Positions 1 through 6,717 of a stretch of 64,000 nucleotides of DNA are shown here, one piece after another. Origin of the DNA: Planktothrix serta PCC 8927 (GTDB lineage: Bacteria; Cyanobacteriota; Cyanobacteriia; Cyanobacteriales; Microcoleaceae); the NCBI RefSeq assembly GCF_900010725.2, contig NZ_LR734877.1, positions 227,959 through 291,958 on the forward strand, written 5' to 3'. A program made the translations under genes and the position numbers. The number at the start of each line of letters is the position of its first letter. Position 1 is the stretch's first letter. Below the pieces are notes generated by a model, which did not search any database, was not told the origin of the DNA, and worked only from the letters and a program-made list of their open reading frames with translations.

Positions 1-60
1 GACTTTGGGCGCGCCTCGCTCCTACAAATAGCTTGCGATCGCACCCTCTCTATTTATACA
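1..60. repeat. fragment of GC-rich dispersed repeat, then leader of the first gene
   Basis: The first bases contain GGGCGCGCCTCGCTCCTAC, which closely matches one arm of the perfect GC-rich palindrome at 6622-6649 (one base differs). It is probably a cut copy of that dispersed intergenic repeat. A HIP1-like GCGATCGC-type site (TGCGATCGCA) follows at about 37-46. No gene is visible upstream of 61. Confidence 0.4.
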
Positions 61-267
61 ATGCCATCTATGGATAACAAAATTACATTTCTACTCAAAG
101 TTCTACTCTTGTCCCTGGGAGTATCGGTTTTGATCAAGTTCGTTGGCCCATTGCTTTCGATTCCCGAATCCTCAACTCTTGCTGGAATTACCGTTTGCTT
201 ACCCTCCGTTATTCTAGCAGTGTTATTTAGTTGGCGGATGAGACAACAGCACCAACAACTGGAATAG
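61..267 (+). CDS. small two-helix membrane protein, unknown function
   Basis: A 68-residue protein starting ATG (MPSMDNK; a second Met at residue 4 is also possible). Two hydrophobic stretches, about residues 10-30 and 40-58, are separated by a short loop with Pro and Ser, and the tail is basic and Gln-rich (RMRQQHQQ). This suggests an integral membrane protein with two helices. I do not recognise a family with a known job. It lies tail to tail with the flavoprotein gene on the other strand. No ribosome binding site is obvious. It could be a real small conserved cyanobacterial protein; the well-formed membrane pattern makes chance less likely. Confidence 0.6.
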   Translation: MPSMDNKITFLLKVLLLSLGVSVLIKFVGPLLSIPESSTLAGITVCLPSVILAVLFSWRMRQQHQQLE

Positions 268-372
268 TGGGCTAAGAAATAGTAAAACACATCAAAGGTG
301 GGTGACACTCAATCGTTTGTGATCTCAACTGTTAAGTTATTAGTTGTCACCCCCCTAGAATTTAAAGCAATA

Positions 373-1638
373 TTATTTTCCTTTTAACTGCTTCAAACGA
401 TCAGCTTCAAAGGGAGCACCTTTTAACATCCGATTCCAATATAACCAAGGTAAAACATAAAGCTTGGCTAACCACATACTATAGCGTTCTTGGGTAGGAT
501 CAAAAGGAAAACTAGAGTCGGGTTTACTCTCGTAGGTAAACTCCGCCATAATCGTTTTTCCATAACCCGTAATTAACGGACAGCAGGTATAACCATCATA
601 ACTTCCGGTTAGTTTTTGCGACTGAATTAAACCATAGAGATTTTCTACTAACGCAGGCGCTTGTTTACGAATGGCCGCCGCCGTTTTAGAAGTGGGTAGG
701 GAAGACGCATCTCCTAATGCAAATACATTCGGATAAACATTATGTTGTAATGTTGTTTTATTCACATCCACCCATCCCCCAGGTTGCACTGCTAAGGGAC
801 TATTTTTAATAAAATCTGGGGGACTCATGGGCGGCGTGACGTGAATTAAATCATATTTAATCCTGACTTCCTCCACACCGTTACCCGTTGTCACAGAAAA
901 AATGGCTTCTTTTGTTTCCGGTTTAATTGCTTTGAGATTATGTTGATAATTAACCTCAATATTGCGACGTGCAACTACTTTTTCTAACGCTTCACAATAG
1001 CCCGGAATGGGGAACATTTTGCCAACAGCCGTACAATACATCACCCGGCTTTTTTCCCGTACCCCATTGTTGCGGAAAGTATCATCCGCTAAATACATAA
1101 TTTTTTGGGGTGCTCCTCCACATTTAATCGGTGTGGATGGAAAGGTAAAAATTGCTGTTCCCCCTTTAAAATTCTTCAACAATTCCCAAGTGTAGGGGGC
1201 ATATTCTAGGGAATAATTACTGGTGACACCATTTTTACCAATAGCATCTTTTAATCCTTCAACTAAATGCCAATCAATTTGAATTCCCGGACAAACCACT
1301 AAGTATTGATACTGAATCCGTTGACCCTCTTTAGTAATGACTACATTATTTTCAGGTTCAAATTGATCAGCATAAGCTTTAATCCATTTGACACCCGCCG
1401 GAATACAGTTTTTTTCATCCTTAATTGTATCTTCAATGTTATAAACACCCCCACCCACTAACGTCCAAGCGGGTTGATAGTAGTGTTTATCCGAGGGTTC
1501 AATAATAGCAATATCGAGGCTGGAATTTTTCCGCATCAGTTGGGCGGCGACGGTAATTCCTCCCGCTCCTCCCCCAACGATGACAATTTGATGGTAGGTT
1601 GTATCGGAATTTGATGCTTGTAGGTTTGTACTTGACAT
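373..1638 (-). CDS. sqr: sulfide:quinone oxidoreductase-like FAD flavoprotein
   Basis: 421 residues. The N-terminal dinucleotide fold has the FAD motif GGGAGG at residues 22-27 after a beta strand (QIVIVGG). A later FALGDASSLPTSK segment is the second FAD-contact motif of the glutathione-reductase-like fold. Length and pattern fit type II sulfide:quinone oxidoreductase, a membrane-peripheral enzyme that passes electrons from sulfide to quinone; several Cys (KNC, IKCGG, MYC, GYC) could serve in sulfide oxidation. The C-terminal amphipathic region (LAKLYVLPWLYWNRMLKG) would suit membrane attachment. The gene stands alone, with a 650-bp upstream gap. A type II NADH dehydrogenase is the alternative, but the C-terminus fits SQR better. 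Confidence 0.75.
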   Translation of the reverse strand: MSSTNLQASNSDTTYHQIVIVGGGAGGITVAAQLMRKNSSLDIAIIEPSDKHYYQPAWTLVGGGVYNIEDTIKDEKNCIPAGVKWIKAYADQFEPENNVVITKEGQRIQYQYLVVCPGIQIDWHLVEGLKDAIGKNGVTSNYSLEYAPYTWELLKNFKGGTAIFTFPSTPIKCGGAPQKIMYLADDTFRNNGVREKSRVMYCTAVGKMFPIPGYCEALEKVVARRNIEVNYQHNLKAIKPETKEAIFSVTTGNGVEEVRIKYDLIHVTPPMSPPDFIKNSPLAVQPGGWVDVNKTTLQHNVYPNVFALGDASSLPTSKTAAAIRKQAPALVENLYGLIQSQKLTGSYDGYTCCPLITGYGKTIMAEFTYESKPDSSFPFDPTQERYSMWLAKLYVLPWLYWNRMLKGAPFEADRLKQLKGK

Positions 1639-2294
1639 AATGGCTGGTCACTTTTGGACAGATCTCCTCTTTGAGTGTAGAGGGGAAGTAACCCCAGAGT
1701 ACAATCTATTAACAACTTTTAAGAATTCTGGCCAAAGGGTCTGTTTAAGGCTCTCAGGACTGCTTCATGGGTTTCCTGTGTTTTTAGGGTTGTTTTGAAC
1801 TGAATTAATTTCTAGGTGATTTTCTCAGGATTTCCTAATTGATTGTTAAAACTTATTTATTTTTTGGTTTTTAGTGAATTATTCGATTTAAACTGCTATT
1901 CTTGATTTAAAATCTCTTAAAAATTAACAATTAAAAATCTATCTTTGAGAAGACTTACAAAAATTAATAAATTCGTTATCTTTATTAATAGATCAGAGCG
2001 TCCGTATTTATACCTTGCTGAGATGATCTGCCCAGAATTTAGGATGATTTTTCTCAAAAACCTGTCTCATCGGTATTCAGGGAGTACGGATCACTAGAAA
2101 ACCATTGTAAAATATTTACCCTATTCAGAATTAAATTTTAGGATCAATATAGATTTGAGGACAAGTCTAAGCCCAAATCAACCGATACAATAGCAGTAAG
2201 GAAATACATATTAGTCTATCGGCTCTGCTTTTAGGTTGAATTCCTGATCCTTAAATTCTAAATTCACCTGTTAAAACCTCAAAAAAGTACAATT
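1639..2294. other. intergenic, no gene seen
   Basis: About 650 bases between two divergent genes. The sequence is AT-rich with many short T and A runs. I see no tRNA, no long hairpin and no open frame of note. It should hold the promoters of the flavoprotein (left) and of the small protein at 2295 (right), but I cannot pick out defensible -35/-10 pairs. Confidence 0.5.
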
Positions 2295-2735
2295 ATGGCT
2301 TCACAACATCAAGTTAAACAATATTTAGCCCACTGGTTTCAGTTAGGTAAAAAAGTGTTGATTCATAACGGTACAGAATTTCGCTTACCTCAATTTGTGG
2401 TTCAGGGGGAAAGGTATAGCCGAGAGTTTGAAGACTGTTGGAAAGAAATCCTATCTCCCGAATCTGGAGAGTGCTATTTGGAAGGAACAGAGGAAACCAT
2501 TCAAGACTTGCTCTCCTCAAAATGGGAAATCGAATCCTGTGCGCGGTGTTCCCTCCTGGTTCCGATCAAAACGGTCGGGATGCCTCCCACTTGCTGTCCC
2601 TGCTTCGATTTACCCACCTGGCCGAATATGGAAACACCCTTACCTCGTCTTCCGATCAGTACCCGTCTATATCTATTGAATATTTGCAACCGACTCACCG
2701 ACACGACAGAAACAGACAATTGTGAGTCAGGTTAA
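2295..2735 (+). CDS. cyanobacterial hypothetical protein, 146 residues
   Basis: Starts ATG (MASQHQVKQYLAHWFQLGKK). The N-terminal half is mixed and charged, with Glu-rich segments about residues 45-70. A Cys-rich patch follows (CARC about 82-85, then PPTCCPC about 98-104), which could bind a metal, and the end is polar. I do not recognise a characterised family. The gene lies just upstream of the UbiB-type kinase in the same direction. If the kinase starts at its ATG at 2872 there is a gap of about 136 bases; if it starts at the GTG at 2722 the two overlap by 14 bases. Confidence 0.65.
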   Translation: MASQHQVKQYLAHWFQLGKKVLIHNGTEFRLPQFVVQGERYSREFEDCWKEILSPESGECYLEGTEETIQDLLSSKWEIESCARCSLLVPIKTVGMPPTCCPCFDLPTWPNMETPLPRLPISTRLYLLNICNRLTDTTETDNCESG

Positions 2736-2871
2736 TTTTGAACCAAGAGAAAGGTCTTTTTGGGAATGTAAAGGACTGGCTGAGGATATTGTTACAATAG
2801 TTAACACAAACAAACTCCCACCTAAGTCTTTATCGCCTGCAAAGCCCCAGCTTGATTCAAATTTACCTAAT

Positions 2872-4935
2872 ATGACAATTACCCAACTCCAACCGATCAA
2901 CTCGGTTTCTCCTGCAACCATTGATGTTTCCTCAGAATTTGTGGAGGAGCATCACCCTTTGCCTCAACCGCCAGAGGGGACAACCCCTGATGAATCTAAT
3001 CAGCCCGCCTTACGCTACGATCCCGTTGCCATTGCCGATTATTACCGTTCCCGCGTCTTCCAAGTCTGGGGACGGCTGTTAAGCATTATGGTGAAATTTG
3101 GTTCCTTTGCCTTGGGCCTATGGTTAGATGGTAAACGAGGCAAAAAGGTTAAAACCGACCGCAAACGAGCGATTCAACTGCGAATCACCTTAACGGAACT
3201 TGGCCCTGCATTTATTAAAGTGGGACAGGCGTTATCAACCCGGCCCGATTTAGTTCCGCCTTTATATTTAGAAGAATTAACAAAATTACAAGATCAACTG
3301 CCTCCGTTTCCCAATGAACTCGCCTATCAATTTATTGAAGAAGAATTAGGCGATCGCCCGGAAAATATTTATGCAGAATTAAGTCCTGATCCCTTAGCTG
3401 CCGCTTCATTAGGACAGGTCTATAAAGGCAAATTAAAAACAGGCGAAATCGTGGCGGTCAAAGTTCAGCGTCCGGGGTTATCCGAAAATATTGCCCTGGA
3501 TATTTATCTGTTACGAACCTTAGCTCAGTGGGCGAAGAAAACCTTTAAGTTTATTCGCAGCGATTTAGTCGCCATCATGGATGAATTTGGGGGTCGAATT
3601 TATGAAGAAATGGACTACAACCATGAAGGACGAAATGCCGAACGATTTCGACAACTTTATGGCAATATTCAGGATATTTATGTGCCTCGAATTTATTGGG
3701 ATTATACGGGGCGTCGAGTGTTAACAATGGAGTGGATCAACGGTTCTAAATTAACGAATTTAGAAGAAGTTACCGCCCAAGGTATTGATGCGCGTTATTT
3801 AATTGAAGTTGGGGTGCAATGTTCCTTAAGACAATTATTAGAACATGGGTTTTTCCATGCTGATCCCCATCCGGGTAATTTATTAGCCAGTCCTGAAGGG
3901 AAATTAGTGTATCTGGATTTTGGCATGATGAGCGAGGTTAAACCCTATCAACGTTATGGGTTATTAGAAGCCGTTGTACATTTAGTCAATCGAGATTTTG
4001 AAGGGTTGGCGAAAGATTATGTCAAGTTGGAATTTTTAACCCCTGATACCGATTTAAGCCCAATTATTCCGGCTTTAGAAAAAGTGTTTAATAATGCGTT
4101 AGGGGCGAGTGTTGCCGAATTGAATTTTAAGAGTATTACGGATCAACTCTCAGATTTAATGTATGAATACCCGTTCCGAGTTCCGGCGTACTATGCGTTA
4201 ATTATTCGGTCTTTGGTGACATTAGAAGGCATTGCTATTAACGTTGATCCCAACTTTAAAGTCTTAAGTAAAGCCTATCCCTATGTGGCTAAACGATTGT
4301 TAACTGATCCTTCGGTTGAGTTAAGAACATCCTTGAAAGACTTATTATTTAAAGAGGGATCATTTCGCTGGAATCGGTTAGAAAATCTACTCAAAAACGC
4401 TCAACATAGTGATGATTATGATATTAACGAAGTCTTGAATCAAACCCTCGATTTCTTATTCTCAGAGCGGGGGGAATTTATTCGGGAACAGTTAGCTAAT
4501 GAATTTGTTAAAAGTATTGATACGGCTTCTCGTAATGCTTTGACAAAGGCTCAATCTAAAGTGGCTGAATGGATGGGAGTTAAAGTTGCCTCGACTTCGG
4601 CGAAAGAAGTTAAACTAACTCCCGATCAAAATAACTTAGAACACTTGCAACGGATTGTTAATATTCTCCAAGAAACCAAAGGGTTTGATCCGATGCTATT
4701 AGTGCAGCGTGTTCCCAGTTTAATTGTTAAACCCGAAGTGCAACATCTGAGTCAAAAAGTAGCCGGAGAATTAGCGCAACGGGCAGCAGCAAGACTGATT
4801 CGGGAATTATTTTTATCCTCTGATCCCCTAATTTCTGAGGATAATCAACTGGGGTCTAGTATTCAAGTAAACGGACATTCTGCTAATGGCAAATCAGTCT
4901 CCAAACAACCTTTATCTTTACCACCGAGTCGTTAA
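2872..4935 (+). CDS. ABC1/AarF/UbiB-family atypical kinase
   Basis: 687 residues from ATG 2872 (MTITQLQP); a GTG at 2722 in the same frame would add 50 low-complexity residues and overlap the previous gene. Family motifs: LGPAFIKVGQALSTRPDL (the KxGQ motif), AAASLGQVYKG (Ala-rich nucleotide loop), VAVKVQRPG (ATP-site Lys), HGFFHADPHPGNLL (catalytic loop) and YLDFGMM (metal-binding DFG). These define the UbiB/ABC1 group, atypical kinases/ATPases tied to quinone and lipid metabolism; cyanobacteria have several, related to plastid ABC1K proteins. The C-terminal 200 residues are less conserved. A hairpin at 4938-4973 ends the gene. A paralogue sits at 41687-43366. Confidence 0.9.
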   Translation: MTITQLQPINSVSPATIDVSSEFVEEHHPLPQPPEGTTPDESNQPALRYDPVAIADYYRSRVFQVWGRLLSIMVKFGSFALGLWLDGKRGKKVKTDRKRAIQLRITLTELGPAFIKVGQALSTRPDLVPPLYLEELTKLQDQLPPFPNELAYQFIEEELGDRPENIYAELSPDPLAAASLGQVYKGKLKTGEIVAVKVQRPGLSENIALDIYLLRTLAQWAKKTFKFIRSDLVAIMDEFGGRIYEEMDYNHEGRNAERFRQLYGNIQDIYVPRIYWDYTGRRVLTMEWINGSKLTNLEEVTAQGIDARYLIEVGVQCSLRQLLEHGFFHADPHPGNLLASPEGKLVYLDFGMMSEVKPYQRYGLLEAVVHLVNRDFEGLAKDYVKLEFLTPDTDLSPIIPALEKVFNNALGASVAELNFKSITDQLSDLMYEYPFRVPAYYALIIRSLVTLEGIAINVDPNFKVLSKAYPYVAKRLLTDPSVELRTSLKDLLFKEGSFRWNRLENLLKNAQHSDDYDINEVLNQTLDFLFSERGEFIREQLANEFVKSIDTASRNALTKAQSKVAEWMGVKVASTSAKEVKLTPDQNNLEHLQRIVNILQETKGFDPMLLVQRVPSLIVKPEVQHLSQKVAGELAQRAAARLIRELFLSSDPLISEDNQLGSSIQVNGHSANGKSVSKQPLSLPPSR

Positions 4936-4937
4936 CC

Positions 4938-4985
4938 TGTTGGGGCGTAAATGTTAAGTCCACGCCCCCAACAAATTAGGTTTTT
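4938..4985 (+). terminator. hairpin terminator between convergent genes
   Basis: TGTTGGGGCGT (4938-4948) pairs with ACGCCCCCAACA (4962-4973) with one bulged C, and TTTTT follows at 4980-4985. It lies between the convergent UbiB-type kinase and LON-domain genes, so it may serve as a terminator for the kinase and possibly for both. Confidence 0.65.
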
Positions 4986-5003
4986 GTAGGAGGTGCAGGT
5001 TGT

Positions 5004-5645
5004 TTACTTTAACGCATCCTTTAACGCACTGCGTGCGGCTAAATGGTTGCGAGTTGAAGTTAAAATCTCCACTTCCCGATCCAAACGGGTGACGGTATCC
5101 AACATTTCTAATAGGGTTTGTTGTTCCGTTGCGACTCCGTAGAGATTACTGGCCACCCAATAGGAGAGTTCTGTCGGTAAATCAGGAATATCATCAGGAA
5201 GTTCAATGTTTTGTTCCATCAACTTTCCTGATAGATGAACTACATCCCGCAACAAACGTTCTACTTCCGTTGCTAAAGGTCTTAAATCTTGTTGGGGGGG
5301 TTCATCTTCAATCCATTCGACCAAACCCACCAGATAAGGCTTTTCCCGAACCGCTTCTAATACCCGAAATCGTTGCTGTCCTAACGTCAGCATTTTGATC
5401 CGATCATCGGGTAAACGTTGGTATTGGACAATTTCTGCACAGCAACCCACAGAAGCGACTTGGCCTTGAGTCGGATCAAACATCAATACCCCAAAACGGC
5501 GATCCGTATTCAGGATAGTATTCATCATAATCCGATAGCGAAATTCAAAAATATGCAGGGGCAGGGGTCTACCCGGAAATAGAACCACTTCCGGTAGAGG
5601 AAATAGAGGAAGCTCTCGAACTGCAATTGAGGAAGATGATGCCAT
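5004..5645 (-). CDS. LON substrate-binding domain protein
   Basis: 213 residues, ATG start. The N-terminus ELPLFPLPEVVLFPGRPLPLHIFEFRYRIM is the hallmark of the Lon protease N-terminal (substrate-binding) domain; there is no AAA+ or Ser-Lys protease part, so it is a stand-alone LON-domain protein of the usual cyanobacterial length. Such proteins are thought to bind substrate or act as adaptors, and no catalytic role can be read here. The C-terminal third is helical and charged. It is transcribed alone toward the kinase terminator. The family call is secure, the role is not. Confidence 0.85.
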   Translation of the reverse strand: MASSSSIAVRELPLFPLPEVVLFPGRPLPLHIFEFRYRIMMNTILNTDRRFGVLMFDPTQGQVASVGCCAEIVQYQRLPDDRIKMLTLGQQRFRVLEAVREKPYLVGLVEWIEDEPPQQDLRPLATEVERLLRDVVHLSGKLMEQNIELPDDIPDLPTELSYWVASNLYGVATEQQTLLEMLDTVTRLDREVEILTSTRNHLAARSALKDALK

Positions 5646-5723
5646 TGTCCGTTAAATTAAGACCTATTCACAAGGAAGCATAATCCTTAATTGTGCCTCA
5701 CTTGAGAGAAAACTGCTAGACCC

Positions 5724-5830
5724 GAAAAAAAACCGGGTTTCTGTAATAACTTTGCTGCTTAATAGAAATCTTGTTGAAAAAATCCAATTTCTGAGAACCT
5801 TTAAACATACTGAGAAACCTAGTTTCTGAG
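5724..5830. repeat. palindromic AAACCGGGTTT repeat and degenerate copies
   Basis: A copy of the dispersed palindrome AAACCGGGTTTCT is at 5731-5743. Degenerate copies follow (AGAAATCTTG about 5764, CCAATTTCTGAGAA about 5783, GAGAAACCTAGTTTCTGAG about 5812-5830). The same family recurs at 8190, 27901, 28875, 35224 and 46998. Confidence 0.7.
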
Positions 5831-5903
5831 TTTCAGGTGAGGGTTGAACACAAATATAGATGACTACGCTATAATATTAAATCAAACCCTTAAAATAATA
5901 GCC

Positions 5904-6605
5904 ATGAATAATCACCCTGACAATGGCTCCCCAGACAACTTGGATTCTCTATTTAATAATTTAATCCAATCTTTAGAAATTGACTCCCATCAACAACAAA
6001 TTCCTGAACAGACACACAATATTATGTCTGTCCCTGATTTCCATAGCCACGACCCCCATCATCTTCATCTTGATGTCTCTAACTTCTCTGGAACTGGAGA
6101 ATATTATCAAGGTCTACACCCATCTTTTATCTCTGACCTGAACTTTCAAACCCCAGAATTACATCCTAATGGGACGGAGTTAGAACAGTTTAATCCTTAT
6201 CAACACCCCGAACAAACCGACTATTCAACCCCTGATCAATCCTATCACAATTCGGGAATAGAAGATCACTCGCAACAAATGTCTACCTTTTCCGCAATGC
6301 AAACACTTAATTATGTAGAAAAGGGAGATTCTAATAGCGTTCATATTTATCCAGATGGTGATGTTTATTGGGATAGTGGCGGACAAGCCGGACATATTGA
6401 TGGGCAAAAATTTTATAACAATGGCAACCATTATATGGGGCATTTAGGTGCTGATATGAAGGTCTATGATGCTCATGATAAATGTATTGGTTGGGTTGAT
6501 ACAAAAGGTCATGCTTATACCTTAGATGGGGCGGTTTTTGCTGAAGGAAAAACACCGATTTGGGCGGCGACGGTGTTGGTTTTTAATACCTCTAGTCCAG
6601 GTTGA
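5904..6605 (+). CDS. Asp/His/Asn-rich hypothetical protein
   Basis: 233 residues from ATG 5904 (MNNHPDNGS); an in-frame TTG at 5844 would add 20 residues and is less likely. The first 140 residues are polar, rich in Asn, Gln, His, Asp and Pro, and look disordered. The last 85 hold short beta-rich repeats with Tyr/Gly/Asp (HIYPDGDVYWDSGG, GQKFYNNGNHYMGHLG, VYDAHDKCIGWVDTKGH, YTLDG), which resemble small beta-flower or beta-propeller modules. No signal peptide. It lies 112 bases upstream of the DGR target gene in the same direction, separated by a perfect GC palindrome, so cotranscription is possible. Function unknown. Confidence 0.6.
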   Translation: MNNHPDNGSPDNLDSLFNNLIQSLEIDSHQQQIPEQTHNIMSVPDFHSHDPHHLHLDVSNFSGTGEYYQGLHPSFISDLNFQTPELHPNGTELEQFNPYQHPEQTDYSTPDQSYHNSGIEDHSQQMSTFSAMQTLNYVEKGDSNSVHIYPDGDVYWDSGGQAGHIDGQKFYNNGNHYMGHLGADMKVYDAHDKCIGWVDTKGHAYTLDGAVFAEGKTPIWAATVLVFNTSSPG

Positions 6606-6621
6606 TTTCAACAAAAACTCT

Positions 6622-6649
6622 GTAGGGGCGAGGCGCGCCTCGCCCCTAC
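6622..6649. repeat. perfect 28-bp GC-rich palindrome
   Basis: GTAGGGGCGAGGCG is followed directly by its exact reverse complement, a 14-bp inverted repeat with no spacer. It belongs to a family of GTAGGGGCG...CGCCCCTAC intergenic elements seen again near 9724, 17234, 19470, 28805 and 29157. It could act as a transcription attenuator between the two flanking genes. Confidence 0.8.
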
Positions 6650-6717
6650 GCCCGAAATTGATTTCAGGGGTTGATTATAGAGATCAACCTTATAATTTAT
6701 TAACCGGAGATGCGAAA

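Noticed and set aside
300-351. GGGTGACA and TGTCACCC as a terminator of the flavoprotein gene
   Set aside because: The stem is 8 bp with a loop of about 36 bases and no T run follows on the minus strand. It is too weak to list as a terminator.
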